Source: Pantoea sp. CCBC3-3-1 (GTDB lineage Bacteria; Pseudomonadota; Gammaproteobacteria; Enterobacterales; Enterobacteriaceae). From it: a DNA stretch of 64,000 nt. Under the pieces are notes generated by a model that saw nothing but the letters and a program-made list of their open reading frames with translations, was not told where the DNA came from and ran no database searches. Location of the stretch: assembly GCF_007981265.1 (NCBI RefSeq), contig NZ_CP034363.1, positions 4,278,001 to 4,342,000 of the forward strand. The letters run 5' to 3'. A program made the translations under genes and the position numbers. How positions within the stretch are numbered: position 1 is the stretch's first letter; each line of letters begins with the position of its first letter. Below are positions 1 to 10,306 of this stretch, piece after piece.

Positions 1-79
1 GTTCTCATTCAGCTTTATGCGAGCCAGCTCCAGACTGTGCCATTACTTTTTTCCTGCACTCACGTAAAAAAGATATCGA

Positions 80-700
80 ATGAAAAAAACGCATTTTATT
101 GGCCTCACTTTACTCACTTTTAGCGTAGCAGCATCCGTACATGCCGAAGAAAAACGCTATATTTCTGATGAGCTTTCCACCTGGGTTCGCAGCGGGCCGA
201 GCGACAGCTACCGTCTGGTTGCTACCCTGAATGCGGGCGAACAGGTCGCTTTACTGCAAACCAATGACGAAACCCATTACGGCCAGATCCGCGATGCCAG
301 CGGTCGTACCGCCTGGATCCCCCTGACGCAGCTTAGCCAGCAACCGAGCCTGCGTACGCGCGTTCCGCAGCTGGAGCAGCAGGTGAAAGATCTGACCGAT
401 AAACTGGCGAACATTGACGGCAGCTGGAACCAGCGCACTGCCGAGATGCAGAAAAAAGTCGCCGGCAGTGATGATGCAATTAACAGCCTGAAAGCTCAGA
501 ATCAAAAGCTGAAAAATGAGCTGGTGGTGGCGCAGAAGAAGGTGAATGCCGCCAATGTTCAGCTGGATGACAAACAGCGCACCATTATTATGCAATGGTT
601 TATGTACGGCGGCGGTGTAGCGGGTGTGGGCCTGCTGCTTGGGCTGCTGCTGCCGCATATGATCCCGAGCCGCAAGAAAAAAGATCGCTGGATGAACTGA
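80..700 (+). CDS. ygiM: SH3-domain inner-membrane protein YgiM (TIGR04211 family)
   Basis: 206 aa. An N-terminal signal sequence (about residues 1-22, cleavage likely after HAEE) is followed by a bacterial SH3 domain (about 25-90), a long coiled coil (about 95-165) and one C-terminal transmembrane helix (about 170-192) ending in a short basic tail (SRKKKDRW). This SH3-coiled coil-TM layout is that of E. coli YgiM, and the gene sits just before cca as in E. coli. The exact role is not established; the fold suggests an envelope protein that binds peptidoglycan or a partner. A hairpin terminator follows directly. Confidence 0.93.
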   Translation: MKKTHFIGLTLLTFSVAASVHAEEKRYISDELSTWVRSGPSDSYRLVATLNAGEQVALLQTNDETHYGQIRDASGRTAWIPLTQLSQQPSLRTRVPQLEQQVKDLTDKLANIDGSWNQRTAEMQKKVAGSDDAINSLKAQNQKLKNELVVAQKKVNAANVQLDDKQRTIIMQWFMYGGGVAGVGLLLGLLLPHMIPSRKKKDRWMN

Positions 701-722
701 TTTTCCCGTCTGGTTGTATTCA

Positions 723-745
723 GGGCATCTTCCGATGCCCTTTTT
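723..745 (+). terminator. Rho-independent terminator after ygiM
   Basis: A perfect 7-bp stem (GGGCATC / GATGCCC) with a TTCC loop is followed by five T. It lies 22 nt after the ygiM stop. Confidence 0.85.
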
Positions 746-839
746 CGCATGTCTGCACAAAGGCCGCCCTCTTCGCAACGCTATGACAGCTTCTACACTT
801 TACGTATGATGCCTGAAACGTTTAATCCAGGAGTGTGTA

Positions 840-2066
840 GTGAAGACTTACCTTGTCGGTGGCGCGGTACGCGATGCCCTGCTGAATTTACCGGTCAAAG
901 ACAAAGATTGGGTCGTGGTTGGCGCTTCCCCCGAAGAGATGCTGACGCTGGGCTATGAACAGGTTGGCCGCGATTTCCCCGTTTTTCTTCATCCCAAGAC
1001 CCATCAGGAATATGCGCTGGCTCGTACCGAACGCAAAAGCGGCAGCGGCTACACCGGCTTTGTCTGCTACTCCGCGCCGGACGTCACCCTTGAGCAGGAC
1101 TTGCAGCGCCGCGATCTGACCATCAATGCCATAGCGCAGGATGATGATGGCAATTATTACGATCCCTATGGCGGTCGCGATGATATCCAGCAACGCCAAC
1201 TGCGCCATGTCTCCGAGGCTTTTAAGGAAGATCCCCTGCGGGTGCTGCGTGTCGCCCGTTTCGCGGCGCGATTCGCCCATCTCAATTTTGTTGTTGCTAC
1301 TGATACTCAGGCACTGATGCGCTGGATGGTCGAAAGCGGCGAGCTGAATGCGCTGACGCCTGAACGCGTCTGGAAAGAGACCGAAAAGGCGCTGGAGACC
1401 CGCAATCCCCAGGTCTATTTTCAGGTCTTACGGGATTGTGGTGCATTAGCCGTGCTTTTCCCGGAGCTGGACAACCTGTACGGCATCCCCGCCCCGGCGA
1501 AATGGCATCCCGAAATCGACACGGGCATCCATACGCTGATGACGCTCGCGATTGCCGCCCAGCTCACTGAAGATATTGCCGTGCGCTTCGCTACCCTTTT
1601 CCACGATGTTGGCAAGGCGCTGACGCCGCCGGAAAAATGGCCGAGCCATCATGGTCATGGCCCTGCTGGCGTCCCGCTGGTTGAGCATCTTTGTCAGCGA
1701 TTGCGGGTGCCGAATGCATTGCGTGATTTGGCACTGCTGGTGACGGAATTTCATGATCTGGTGCATACCGTTGACCGCCAGAGTCCGGAAACGCTGGTGG
1801 CGCTGTTTGACCGCATTGATGCCTGGCGTAAACCCCAGCGCGTTGAGCAACTGGCCCTGACCAGCGAAGCAGACGCGCGTGGGCGTACCGGTTTCGAAAA
1901 CAATGCGTATCCGCAAGGCGATTATCTGCGTAAAGCGTTTGAAATCGTTCTGAACGTCTCGACCAAAGAGGTTGTTGCCGCAGGTTTTAAAGGCGCTGAA
2001 GTCAGAGAAGAATTATCGAGAAGGCGTATCAAGGCGTTAGGTGACTGGCAGGTAGCAAAGGCTTAA
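840..2066 (+). CDS. cca: Multifunctional CCA tRNA nucleotidyltransferase / 2'3'-cyclic phosphodiesterase / phosphatase
   Basis: 408 aa (E. coli 412). It adds or repairs the 3' CCA end of tRNAs and has a C-terminal HD phosphohydrolase domain. Visible: the nucleotidyltransferase signature LVGGAVRD at residues 5-12, the RRDLTINA motif near residue 110, and an HD-type motif ([10 protein letters not shown]) near residue 250. The start is GTG, placed by the conserved N-terminus [11 protein letters not shown]. It is separated from ygiM by a terminator and so is probably transcribed from its own promoter. It converges on uppP, with a shared hairpin between them. Confidence 0.97.
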   Translation: MKTYLVGGAVRDALLNLPVKDKDWVVVGASPEEMLTLGYEQVGRDFPVFLHPKTHQEYALARTERKSGSGYTGFVCYSAPDVTLEQDLQRRDLTINAIAQDDDGNYYDPYGGRDDIQQRQLRHVSEAFKEDPLRVLRVARFAARFAHLNFVVATDTQALMRWMVESGELNALTPERVWKETEKALETRNPQVYFQVLRDCGALAVLFPELDNLYGIPAPAKWHPEIDTGIHTLMTLAIAAQLTEDIAVRFATLFHDVGKALTPPEKWPSHHGHGPAGVPLVEHLCQRLRVPNALRDLALLVTEFHDLVHTVDRQSPETLVALFDRIDAWRKPQRVEQLALTSEADARGRTGFENNAYPQGDYLRKAFEIVLNVSTKEVVAAGFKGAEVREELSRRRIKALGDWQVAKA

Positions 2067-2068
2067 GC

Positions 2069-2098
2069 AACGAGCCGGACTCATCCATCCGGCTCGTT
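2069..2098. terminator. Bidirectional terminator between cca and uppP
   Basis: A perfect 11-bp inverted repeat (AACGAGCCGGA / TCCGGCTCGTT) with an 8-nt loop lies between two convergent genes. Confidence 0.75.
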
Positions 2099-2107
2099 CT
2101 GCATTAA

Positions 2108-2926
2108 CTAGACAAAGATCATGTAAACCGCAGCCGCCACAATGAAGCGGTAGATGGCAAACGGCACAAAGGAGATGCGCTGAATCAGCTTCAGGAACAC
2201 CTTGATGGCAATCAGCGCCACGATAAAGGCGGTAATAAAGCCGGTGGCGAACATCGGGAAGTCAGCCATCGACAGGAAGGCGATGCTTTTATACAGATCC
2301 AGCACCGTTGCTCCCATCATCATTGGCACCGCCAGGACGAAGGAGAACTCCGCTGCCGCATAGCGACTGACGCCCATCAGCATCCCGCCAGAGATGGTCG
2401 CTCCTGAACGGGAGAAGCCCGGCCACAGCGCCAGGCACTGGAAGCAGCCGATGATAAAGGCCTGACGATAGGTCATATCATCAATGCCAACCGCTTTCGG
2501 CTGTTTTGGCTTCAGGAACTCCGCAGCCAGCAGCAGCACACCGCCGACGACCAGGGCATACATCACGTTGACTGGATTAAATAACGTTTTGATTTTGTCG
2601 TGAAACACCAGACCAACCACGACCGCCGGGATCATTCCCAACAGAATATGGATCAGGGTTAAATGGCCTTTGCCGGTGCCTTCGTGCGGTACTTTACCGA
2701 AATGGATACCGATCAGGCCAAACAGGCGTCGCCAGAACATCACGACGACAGCCAGAATGGAGCCCAGTTGGATAACCACTTCAAAAGTATCGGCTTTATC
2801 GCCTTCAAACCCTAACAGATGACCGACAATGATCATGTGTCCGGTGGAAGAGACGGGAAGAAATTCCGTCAGCCCTTCAACAATACCCAGTATGGCTGCC
2901 ACCCACAGCTGATGAATATCTGCCAT
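2108..2926 (-). CDS. uppP: Undecaprenyl-diphosphatase (UppP/BacA)
   Basis: 272 aa, about the family length. This inner-membrane enzyme removes a phosphate from undecaprenyl diphosphate, recycling the lipid carrier for peptidoglycan and other surface polymers; overexpression gives bacitracin resistance. Both family signatures are present: [14 protein letters not shown] near residues 17-30 and a [12 protein letters not shown] motif near residue 170, in a protein with about eight hydrophobic helices. Its place between cca and folB matches E. coli. Confidence 0.97.
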   Translation of the reverse strand: MADIHQLWVAAILGIVEGLTEFLPVSSTGHMIIVGHLLGFEGDKADTFEVVIQLGSILAVVVMFWRRLFGLIGIHFGKVPHEGTGKGHLTLIHILLGMIPAVVVGLVFHDKIKTLFNPVNVMYALVVGGVLLLAAEFLKPKQPKAVGIDDMTYRQAFIIGCFQCLALWPGFSRSGATISGGMLMGVSRYAAAEFSFVLAVPMMMGATVLDLYKSIAFLSMADFPMFATGFITAFIVALIAIKVFLKLIQRISFVPFAIYRFIVAAAVYMIFV

Positions 2927-2955
2927 CTACTCTACCCCTATCCGTATAAAAACCA

Positions 2956-2986
2956 TTAAAAAGGCGGTAGCTCGTGCGCTACCGCC
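2956..2986 (-). terminator. Terminator after folB (minus strand)
   Basis: A 9-bp stem (GGCGGTAGC / GCTACCGCC) with a 6-nt loop, followed on the minus strand by TTTTTAA. It separates folB from uppP. Confidence 0.75.
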
Positions 2987-3069
2987 GAAATTGTGCCCAC
3001 ATTGGGTTAGGCCAATCTTAGAGACCCATAATGTGGTTTGGTTTCACTGTGATGGCAATCACAATGCTC

Positions 3070-3429
3070 TTATTTCGGAATAGTCCCTCGTTGAATGATG
3101 ACGCCTACCTGATGCGCCTGTGCAACCGCGCCCGGCTTGCTGAGTTTGATGCGAACCCAGGGAGAGTTAAATCGCTGCATTAGCAGAGTGGCAACCTCTT
3201 CCGCGACGCGCTCAACCAGTGCAAATTTGCCGCCGGCCACGTGATTAATGATGGCTTCACTGACGTCGGCATAGCTCAGGCAGTCAGCGACGTCATCACT
3301 GGCGGCGGCTCGGCGATTGTCCCAGGCCATTTCGACATCGAACACCAGCTTTTGTGAAATAGTCTGTTCCCAGTCGTAAACACCAATCGTGGTGATGACG
3401 GAGAGTTGTTCAATAAATACGATATCCAT
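3070..3429 (-). CDS. folB: Dihydroneopterin aldolase
   Basis: 119 aa. FolB cleaves 7,8-dihydroneopterin to 6-hydroxymethyl-7,8-dihydropterin and glycolaldehyde in folate synthesis. The N-terminus MDIVFIEQLSVITTIGVYDWE holds the conserved GVYDWE motif (substrate-binding Glu), and LVERVAEEVA with a following KLSKPGAV matches the family. Length and position opposite plsY agree with E. coli. It is divergent from plsY. Confidence 0.96.
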   Translation of the reverse strand: MDIVFIEQLSVITTIGVYDWEQTISQKLVFDVEMAWDNRRAAASDDVADCLSYADVSEAIINHVAGGKFALVERVAEEVATLLMQRFNSPWVRIKLSKPGAVAQAHQVGVIIQRGTIPK

Positions 3430-3536
3430 GATGGCAGTCTCTGTTTTTGTGGTTGCCGGATACCACTTCCGGCGGTTTATGCGTATTATCCACGGATGAA
3501 GAGATCAAAACGACCCCTGGAAGGCGGAACGGTGTT

Positions 3537-4151
3537 ATGAGTGTATTCGCGCTTGGTATGATTTTTTTCGCGTATCTGTGCGGCTCCATTTCCAGCGCGA
3601 TTCTGGTTTGCCGAATGTTCGGATTACCCGACCCGCGTCAGAATGGATCCGGCAACCCTGGTGCGACAAATGTGTTGCGCATCGGCGGCAAAATACCCGC
3701 ACTGACCGTACTGATTTTCGACGTCCTTAAGGGCATGCTGCCGGTCTGGCTGGCTTATCATTACGGACTCTCTCCTTTCTATCTTGGCCTGATCGCCATT
3801 GCCGCCTGTCTGGGCCACATCTATCCGGTGTTTTTCCATTTTAAAGGCGGCAAAGGGGTAGCGACAGCATTTGGCGCGATTGCGCCGATTGGTTGGGATT
3901 TGACCGGACTGATGACCGGCACCTGGCTGTTGACCGTGTTGCTGAGCGGCTATTCTTCGCTTGGCGCCATCATTAGCGCCCTGATTGCGCCGTTTTATGT
4001 CTGGTGGTTTAAGCCCCAGCTGACTTTTCCGGTGGCGATGCTGTCGTGTCTGGTGCTGTTACGCCATCACGATAATATTCAGCGGCTGTGGCGCGGTCAG
4101 GAGACAAAAATCTGGAAGAAGAAAAAGCGGAACAAGCCCGAAGAAGAGTAG
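3537..4151 (+). CDS. plsY: Acyl-phosphate:glycerol-3-phosphate acyltransferase PlsY
   Basis: 204 aa from this ATG. An upstream in-frame start exists at 3447, but [17 protein letters not shown] is the family N-terminus, so the later start is chosen. PlsY acylates glycerol-3-phosphate using acyl-phosphate, the first step of phospholipid synthesis. It is a multi-helix membrane protein with loop motifs [12 protein letters not shown] (residues 37-48) and [12 protein letters not shown], plus a lysine/arginine-rich C-terminal tail. It is divergent from folB and convergent with tsaD. Confidence 0.95.
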   Translation: MSVFALGMIFFAYLCGSISSAILVCRMFGLPDPRQNGSGNPGATNVLRIGGKIPALTVLIFDVLKGMLPVWLAYHYGLSPFYLGLIAIAACLGHIYPVFFHFKGGKGVATAFGAIAPIGWDLTGLMTGTWLLTVLLSGYSSLGAIISALIAPFYVWWFKPQLTFPVAMLSCLVLLRHHDNIQRLWRGQETKIWKKKKRNKPEEE

Positions 4152-4195
4152 TGCTTCAGCGTGGCGGCAGGCTTCTGCCTGATGAATCATTTAAA

Positions 4196-4221
4196 ACGCG
4201 CCATCACATCATGGCGCGTTC
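4196..4221. terminator. Bidirectional terminator between plsY and tsaD
   Basis: A perfect 10-bp inverted repeat (AACGCGCCAT / ATGGCGCGTT) with a 6-nt loop, 3 nt from the tsaD stop. Confidence 0.75.
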
Positions 4222-4224
4222 TGT

Positions 4225-5247
4225 TTAGTCGTGATGCAGCGGAGAAAGCTCTGCCAGCGGCCAGCGAGGACGTACGGTAACGCTCAGCTCGCCGTGGGTT
4301 CCGTCCTTCAAACGCACCATTCCCGCATAAGCGATCATCGCGCCGTTATCGGTACAAAACTCAGGACGCGCATAAAACGCCTCACCACCGCGAGCCTGCA
4401 TCACTTCTGCCATTTTGGCACGAAGCGTCCGGTTAGCACTAACGCCTCCCGCAATAACCAGCCGCTTAAAGCCGGTTTGCTCGAGCGCTCGTTTACATTT
4501 GATCGCCAGCGTATCGACAACGGCATCTTCAAATGCCCGAGCGATATCAGCGCGGGTCTGATCGTCATCGCTGTTTTCACGGATGGTATTGGCCGCGAAG
4601 GTTTTCAGCCCGGAGAAACTGAAATCCAGGCCAGGGCGATCGGTCATTGGACGAGGGAAAACAAAGCGTTTTGCCACCCCCTGCTGCGCCATTTTTGACA
4701 GCAGCGGACCGCCAGGATAGTCAAGGCCGAGCAGCTTCGCCGTTTTATCGAACGCCTCGCCAGCCGCATCATCAACGGATTCGCCCAGCAGCGTGTATTC
4801 GCCAATGCCGGTGACGCCAATCAGCTGAGTATGGCCGCCCGAAACCAGCAGCGCGACAAACGGAAACTCAGGCGGATTCTCTTCCAGCATCGGTGCCAGC
4901 AGATGTCCTTCCATATGGTGGACAGGGATGGCCGGGACGTCCCAGGCAAAAGCCAGCGAGCGACCGATCGTTGCGCCGACCAGCAACGCACCGACCAGAC
5001 CGGGCCCGGCAGTATAAGCCACCGCGTCAATGTCTTGTGCCTTCAGGCCCGCTTCTTTCAAAGCGGCCTGGATTAACGGCACGGTTTTACGCACGTGATC
5101 GCGCGAAGCCAGTTCCGGTACCACACCGCCGTAATCGGCATGCAGTTTGACCTGGCTGTAAAGTTGGTTAGCGAGCAAGCCGGTGGCATCGTCGTAAATC
5201 GCGATACCGGTTTCATCGCAGGAAGTTTCTATTCCGAGTACACGCAT
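4225..5247 (-). CDS. tsaD: tRNA N6-adenosine threonylcarbamoyltransferase TsaD
   Basis: 340 aa (family about 337). It is the catalytic subunit that transfers threonylcarbamoyl to A37 of ANN-decoding tRNAs, working with TsaB, TsaC and TsaE. It begins [14 protein letters not shown], the invariant start of the family, and holds the metal-binding HxxxH in PVHHMEGHL near residue 110 and the ASKHA-type GGHTQL and [11 protein letters not shown] motifs. It is divergent from the rpsU-dnaG-rpoD operon, as in E. coli. Confidence 0.97.
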   Translation of the reverse strand: MRVLGIETSCDETGIAIYDDATGLLANQLYSQVKLHADYGGVVPELASRDHVRKTVPLIQAALKEAGLKAQDIDAVAYTAGPGLVGALLVGATIGRSLAFAWDVPAIPVHHMEGHLLAPMLEENPPEFPFVALLVSGGHTQLIGVTGIGEYTLLGESVDDAAGEAFDKTAKLLGLDYPGGPLLSKMAQQGVAKRFVFPRPMTDRPGLDFSFSGLKTFAANTIRENSDDDQTRADIARAFEDAVVDTLAIKCKRALEQTGFKRLVIAGGVSANRTLRAKMAEVMQARGGEAFYARPEFCTDNGAMIAYAGMVRLKDGTHGELSVTVRPRWPLAELSPLHHD

Positions 5248-5357
5248 GGCATTTTTACCTCATTCTTGCGGCGCGCAGTGTAGCATGAAGGCCAGACTTA
5301 CGGCGGCAATTTTCCGTGCGGAACCGATGACTATTTGATGTACAAAGGGAAAATACT

Positions 5358-5387
5358 TTCGCAGCAGTTGGTTGATTAGTGTATAAT
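5358..5387 (+). promoter_or_regulatory. Probable sigma-70 promoter of the rpsU-dnaG-rpoD operon
   Basis: A perfect TATAAT (5382-5387) lies in the tsaD-rpsU divergent region. The best -35 match 18 nt upstream is weak (TTCGCA). It would give a leader of about 155 nt before rpsU. The -10 box is clear; the full promoter is inferred. Confidence 0.5.
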
Positions 5388-5511
5388 CATCCGCCTGAAA
5401 AAACCGGCAGCGGCACAGGCGCATCTGTTGGTGACATTATGCTATGGTGCTTTACAACGCAGCCTGTGTTGGAGTAAAATTCCGCACCATTTTGAAACAA
5501 GCTGGCACTGA

Positions 5512-5766
<255 letters not shown>

Positions 5767-5770
5767 TCTT

Positions 5771-5786
5771 TGAGGGCTTGCCCTCA
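5771..5786 (+). terminator. Internal attenuating hairpin between rpsU and dnaG
   Basis: TGAGGG-CTTG-CCCTCA stem-loop 5 nt after the rpsU stop, with no T-run. In E. coli a terminator at this place lets far more rpsU than dnaG mRNA be made; the position here is the same. Confidence 0.65.
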
Positions 5787-5877
5787 CGCTTGACAGACAA
5801 GTAGTAGTATACAAGGCCGTGCTTTCCGAAAGGAATGCGCGGCTTGTTCTCGTTTATGAGCTGATAAACCGGGGCTT

Positions 5878-7623
5878 ATGGCTGGACGAATTCCACGCGT
5901 TTTTATCAATGACTTGCTGGCACGCACGGACATCGTGGATCTGATCGATGCGCGCGTAAAGCTTAAAAAGCAGGGCAAGAATTATCACGCGTGCTGTCCT
6001 TTCCATAATGAGAAAACCCCCTCTTTCACCGTGAACGGCGAAAAGCAGTTTTACCATTGCTTCGGCTGCGGAGCACACGGTAACGCCATTGATTTCCTGA
6101 TGAATTACGACCGTCTGGAATTTGTGGAAAGCATTGAAGAGCTGGCAACGCTGTACGGCCTTGAAGTGCCCTATGAAAGCGGTACGGGCCCCAGCCAGCT
6201 TGAACGGCACCAGCGGCAGAGTTTGTATCAGCTGATGACCGGACTGAGCGAGTATTACCAGCAGTCGCTTTCCCAAAATCAGGCAGCAGGCGCACGTGAG
6301 TATCTGGCGCAGCGTGGGCTCAGTGATGAAGTCATTAAACACTTTTCCATCGGCTTTGCTCCGGCAGGCTGGGACAATGCGTTAAAACGCTTTGGCCGCA
6401 GTCAGGATGACCGCCAGTCGCTAAGCGATGCCGGAATGCTGGTCACTAACGACCAGGGCCGCAGTTACGATCGCTTCCGTGAACGGATAATGTTTCCCAT
6501 TCATGACAAGCGCGGGCGAGTAATAGGATTTGGTGGGCGCGTGCTGGGCGATGCGCTGCCAAAATATTTAAACTCCCCGGAAACCGATATTTTCCATAAG
6601 GGCCGTCAGTTATACGGTCTTTATGAAGCTCAAAAGCATCATCCTGAACCCGCGAAACTGTTGGTGGTGGAAGGCTACATGGACGTAGTAGCGCTGGCAC
6701 AATTCGGTATTGATTATGCCGTGGCGTCGCTGGGCACTTCTACTACGCCTGAGCACATTCAACTTCTCTTCCGCACAACCGACAATGTGATCTGTTGCTA
6801 TGACGGCGACAGAGCGGGCCGGGAAGCAGCATGGCGTGCGCTGGAAACCGCATTACCTTACATGAATGACGGTCGTCAGCTACGCTTTATGTTTCTGCCC
6901 GATGGCGAAGACCCGGATACGCTGGTGCGTAAAGAAGGAAAAGAGGCGTTTGAAGCGCGGATGGAACAGGCTATGCCGCTTTCCGCCTTCTTATTTGACA
7001 CGCTGATGCCACAGGTTGATTTGCGTTCTCCGGATGGGCGCGCGCAGCTGAGTACGCTGGCACTGCCGTTGATTAGCCAGGTCCCAGGCGAAACGCTGAG
7101 GATCTATCTGCGTCAGGAGCTTGGCAACAAGCTGGGAATTTTGGACGACAGCCAGCTGGAAAAACTGTTGCCAAAACAGGGTGAGAACGCGAAACCGCCT
7201 AAGCAGCCCCAGCTAAAACGCACAACCATGCGTATACTCATTGGGCTGCTGATTCAGAATCCCGATCTGGCAACAATGGTACCGTCACTGGAAGGATTAG
7301 GAAATTCTGAGCTGCCTGGCTTTACGCTGTTTGTTGAGTTAGTCGGCACCTGCGTTGCGCATCCTGGCCTGACTACGGGACAGCTACTAGAGTTATATCG
7401 CGGAACAAAATTTAGTCAGAGCCTTGAAACACTGGCTACATGGAACCACATGATCGTAGAAGATGAAGTGGAAACCATGTTTAAGGACTCGCTGGCCAGT
7501 ATGTACGACGCCGCCCTGGAACGCAGGCTGGAAGAATTAATAGCCCGCGACCGTACTCATGTACTCAACGCAGACGAGCGGCGTGAGTTCTGGACGCTGA
7601 GTCAGGCTTTAAAGAAACAGTAA
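5878..7623 (+). CDS. dnaG: DNA primase
   Basis: 581 aa (E. coli 581). DnaG makes RNA primers at the replication fork. Zinc-binding domain with C40, H43, C61 and C64 (HACCPFHNEKTPSF ... CFGCGAHG), TOPRIM core with VVEGYMDVVALAQFG and the CYDGDRAGREAA acidic motif, and a C-terminal DnaB-binding domain from about residue 430. The start lacks a strong Shine-Dalgarno, fitting its known low expression. Confidence 0.98.
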   Translation: MAGRIPRVFINDLLARTDIVDLIDARVKLKKQGKNYHACCPFHNEKTPSFTVNGEKQFYHCFGCGAHGNAIDFLMNYDRLEFVESIEELATLYGLEVPYESGTGPSQLERHQRQSLYQLMTGLSEYYQQSLSQNQAAGAREYLAQRGLSDEVIKHFSIGFAPAGWDNALKRFGRSQDDRQSLSDAGMLVTNDQGRSYDRFRERIMFPIHDKRGRVIGFGGRVLGDALPKYLNSPETDIFHKGRQLYGLYEAQKHHPEPAKLLVVEGYMDVVALAQFGIDYAVASLGTSTTPEHIQLLFRTTDNVICCYDGDRAGREAAWRALETALPYMNDGRQLRFMFLPDGEDPDTLVRKEGKEAFEARMEQAMPLSAFLFDTLMPQVDLRSPDGRAQLSTLALPLISQVPGETLRIYLRQELGNKLGILDDSQLEKLLPKQGENAKPPKQPQLKRTTMRILIGLLIQNPDLATMVPSLEGLGNSELPGFTLFVELVGTCVAHPGLTTGQLLELYRGTKFSQSLETLATWNHMIVEDEVETMFKDSLASMYDAALERRLEELIARDRTHVLNADERREFWTLSQALKKQ

Positions 7624-7946
7624 TAAACCAATTTAAACGCGACGACGATTTGGTTTAACAGCTTTAAGAAGCGATTGTCGCAGTCAGTTTGAACGGTGCC
7701 AGCGCACAGCACCCGCAGCGTACTTTACTACGTGAGGACGGCGAGCACGGTCAGCGTTCAAAATGGCAAGATCGAGCGCTTCGAACACAATTCAAGCGGC
7801 TTAAGTGCCGAACTTCCGCCAGGTTGAACCTGGCAGCCGCCACGATGGGCAGCGGCAATAATCCAACGCCCTCACTGTTATTGTTGGCTGCTTAAGCTTA
7901 GCCGACCAACACCAATCTAATTTAACAGAAGTGTGGATACCGTCTT
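7624..7946 (+). other. dnaG-rpoD spacer / rpoD leader
   Basis: A 323-nt gap without a convincing gene. It holds several short inverted repeats (for example CGGCTTAAGTGCCG near 7798 and CCAGGTTGAACCTGG near 7821), so the rpoD leader RNA is probably structured. A 68-codon reading frame beginning at 7689 has no recognisable family and looks like chance. E. coli has internal rpoD promoters within dnaG; I could not fix their position here. Confidence 0.5.
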
Positions 7947-9791
7947 ATGGAGCAAAACCCGCAGTCACAGCTGAAGCTGCTTGTCACCCGTGGTAAGGAG
8001 CAAGGCTATCTGACCTATGCCGAGGTCAATGACCATCTGCCGGAAGATATCGTCGACTCCGATCAGATCGAAGACATCATCCAGATGATCAACGACATGG
8101 GCATACAGGTTGTGGAAGAAGCACCTGATGCCGACGATCTGATGCTGAATGAAAACAGCAGCGATACGGATGAAGATGCTGCCGAAGCGGCTGCTCAGGT
8201 GCTATCCAGCGTTGAATCGGAAATCGGACGCACAACTGACCCGGTGCGCATGTACATGCGTGAAATGGGTACCGTTGAACTGCTGACGCGCGAAGGCGAA
8301 ATCGACATCGCGAAACGCATCGAAGACGGTATCAACCAGGTACAGTGTTCCGTTGCTGAATATCCTGAAGCCATCACCTATTTGCTGGAGCAGTACGATC
8401 GCGTTGAAGCGGGCGAGGCTCGCCTGTCTGATATGATCACCGGTTTTGTCGATCCAAACGCAGAAGAAGAAATGGCACCTACGGCAACACACGTAGGGTC
8501 TGAACTTTCTGAAGAAGAGCGTGACGACGACGAAGACGAAGATGAAGAGTCCGACGACGACAGCGCTGACGATGACAACAGCATCGATCCTGAACTGGCA
8601 CGCGAGAAGTTCGGCGACCTGCGTACGCAGTACGAGAAAGCGCGTACGGTCATTAAGGCCAAAGGCCGCAGCCACGCAGATGCGATTGCTGAAATCCAGA
8701 ATCTGTCAGACGTCTTCAAACAGTTCCGCCTGGTGCCGAAGCAGTTCGACTACCTGGTGAACAACATGCGTACCATGATGGATCGCGTTCGTACTCAGGA
8801 ACGTATCATCATGAAGCTGTGTGTTGAAATCTGTAAGATGCCGAAAAAGAACTTCATTACGCTGTTCACCGGTAATGAAACCAGCGAAACCTGGTTCCAG
8901 GCAGCGCTGGCAATGAACAAGCCGTGGTCAGAAAAGCTGAAAGACGTAACCGAAGACGTTCAGCGCGGCCTGACCAAGCTTTCGCAGATTGAAGAAGAAA
9001 CCGGCCTGACCATTGAGCAGGTAAAAGACATTAACCGTCGCATGTCTATCGGCGAAGCGAAAGCGCGTCGTGCGAAGAAAGAGATGGTTGAGGCTAACCT
9101 GCGTCTGGTTATCTCTATCGCCAAGAAGTACACCAACCGTGGCCTGCAGTTCCTTGATCTGATCCAGGAAGGTAACATCGGTCTGATGAAAGCGGTGGAT
9201 AAGTTTGAATACCGTCGTGGTTATAAGTTCTCTACTTATGCTACCTGGTGGATCCGTCAGGCTATTACCCGCTCCATCGCTGACCAGGCGCGCACCATTC
9301 GTATTCCGGTGCATATGATTGAGACGATTAACAAGCTCAACCGTATTTCTCGTCAGATGCTACAGGAAATGGGGCGTGAGCCAACGCCGGAAGAGCTGGC
9401 CGAGCGTATGCTGATGCCGGAAGATAAAATCCGTAAAGTGCTGAAAATTGCCAAAGAGCCGATCTCCATGGAGACGCCGATTGGTGATGATGAAGATTCA
9501 CATCTGGGCGATTTTATCGAAGATACCACGCTGGAGCTGCCGCTGGATTCTGCCACCTCCGAGAGCCTGCGTTCAGCAACTCATGACGTGCTGGCTGGCC
9601 TGACCGCTCGTGAAGCGAAGGTACTGCGTATGCGTTTTGGTATTGATATGAATACCGACCACACGCTGGAAGAAGTCGGTAAGCAGTTTGACGTTACCCG
9701 TGAGCGTATCCGTCAGATTGAAGCGAAGGCGCTGCGTAAACTGCGTCATCCAAGCCGCTCTGAAGTTCTGCGCAGCTTCCTGGACGATTAA
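7947..9791 (+). CDS. rpoD: RNA polymerase sigma-70 factor RpoD
   Basis: 614 aa (E. coli 613). Primary sigma factor. Region 1.1 at residues 1-80; region 1.2 with [11 protein letters not shown] near residue 96; an acidic non-conserved insert near residues 190-215 (runs of D and E); region 2 with the core-binding and -10-recognition helices ([35 protein letters not shown]); region 3 ([13 protein letters not shown]); region 4.2 helix-turn-helix ([21 protein letters not shown]). Last gene of the operon, followed by a strong terminator. Confidence 0.99.
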   Translation: MEQNPQSQLKLLVTRGKEQGYLTYAEVNDHLPEDIVDSDQIEDIIQMINDMGIQVVEEAPDADDLMLNENSSDTDEDAAEAAAQVLSSVESEIGRTTDPVRMYMREMGTVELLTREGEIDIAKRIEDGINQVQCSVAEYPEAITYLLEQYDRVEAGEARLSDMITGFVDPNAEEEMAPTATHVGSELSEEERDDDEDEDEESDDDSADDDNSIDPELAREKFGDLRTQYEKARTVIKAKGRSHADAIAEIQNLSDVFKQFRLVPKQFDYLVNNMRTMMDRVRTQERIIMKLCVEICKMPKKNFITLFTGNETSETWFQAALAMNKPWSEKLKDVTEDVQRGLTKLSQIEEETGLTIEQVKDINRRMSIGEAKARRAKKEMVEANLRLVISIAKKYTNRGLQFLDLIQEGNIGLMKAVDKFEYRRGYKFSTYATWWIRQAITRSIADQARTIRIPVHMIETINKLNRISRQMLQEMGREPTPEELAERMLMPEDKIRKVLKIAKEPISMETPIGDDEDSHLGDFIEDTTLELPLDSATSESLRSATHDVLAGLTAREAKVLRMRFGIDMNTDHTLEEVGKQFDVTRERIRQIEAKALRKLRHPSRSEVLRSFLDD

Positions 9792-9815
9792 TCCGTCTAG
9801 CCCTGTGCAACAAAA

Positions 9816-9842
9816 AGCCCCTGCTTGCAGGGGCTTTTTTTA
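9816..9842 (+). terminator. Terminator of rpoD
   Basis: A perfect 9-bp stem (AGCCCCTGC / GCAGGGGCT) with a 2-nt loop, followed by a run of T. It lies 24 nt after the rpoD stop. Confidence 0.92.
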
Positions 9843-9914
9843 TGTCAGAAGGGTGCTCAAAGAATCACATCCGGACAATGTGCTGACGGGCAGCCTGCCC
9901 GTCAGCATGTTGCC

Positions 9915-10067
9915 TTACCTTACAGATTCGCAGGCTAAGCTGGCTACAATCTCCGTACCTCCCTGTTTAACATGCAATTCGCAAAGCGAACCACGCGTAA
10001 TCCAGATAACGCTTATTAGCGTTAGACAGACCACTATTAAACTGAGAACGAACAATTTTTGTGCCAT
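9915..10067 (-). CDS. Hok/Gef-family type I toxin (small membrane protein)
   Basis: 50 aa. The peptide starts MAQKLFVLSLIVVCLTLISV, one hydrophobic helix, then RGSLCELHVKQGGTEIVASL and a tail ACESVR. This matches the Hok/Gef pattern: short N-terminus, a helix with Cys near residue 14, the (R)xSLCEL motif near 27-31, a (K)QG-TE segment, and an A-E-S-type end. The ATG has a perfect AAGGAGG Shine-Dalgarno 6 nt upstream. Hok proteins depolarise the inner membrane when translated. Another frame (9967-10188, starting at GTG) overlaps its start on the same strand, in the position of a mok regulatory frame; its reality is uncertain. The A-x-E-S end departs slightly from the usual AYE(S/V). Confidence 0.85.
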   Translation of the reverse strand: MAQKLFVLSLIVVCLTLISVIWITRGSLCELHVKQGGTEIVASLACESVR

Positions 10068-10114
10068 CACTGGCCTCCTTTCCATTGCTTTTCAGCAGGT
10101 AAAAGGCTACCTTT

Positions 10115-10170
10115 CCATTGTTGGGATGGAAGAGCAGCCTCACTTTGATTAACGTCAAGTGGGGCTTTTC
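10115..10170 (+). ncRNA. Sok-like antisense RNA opposing the Hok mRNA leader
   Basis: Just upstream of the hok-like gene and on the opposite strand is a hairpin (AGCCTCACTTTGA, loop TTAACG, TCAAGTGGGGCT, 10136-10165, with small mismatches) followed by TTTT. A stem with a TTAACG-type loop ending in GGGGCTTTT is what I recall of Sok terminators. A plausible promoter sits upstream (TTGCTT at 10085-10090, 17-nt spacer, TACCTT at 10108-10113). The 5' end is estimated from it. Confidence 0.55.
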
Positions 10171-10306
10171 TCTTCTTGTCCCGGTCACTCAGGACAAAAA
10201 GTTCCTGAGCACCCGGCGGCAGTGTAACGCACGAATTGAGCGATCGTCTGACAGATTTTCTAAAGTCCGCGTTGGCCCTGATTTTTTTGCAACTTCAATG
10301 AAACGC

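Noticed and set aside
251..778. 175-codon minus-strand frame over ygiM
   Set aside because: It is the antisense of a well-conserved gene and shows no family of its own.
8378..8719. Serine-rich 113-codon minus-strand frame in rpoD
   Set aside because: It only mirrors the acidic GAC/GAA repeats of the sigma factor insert.
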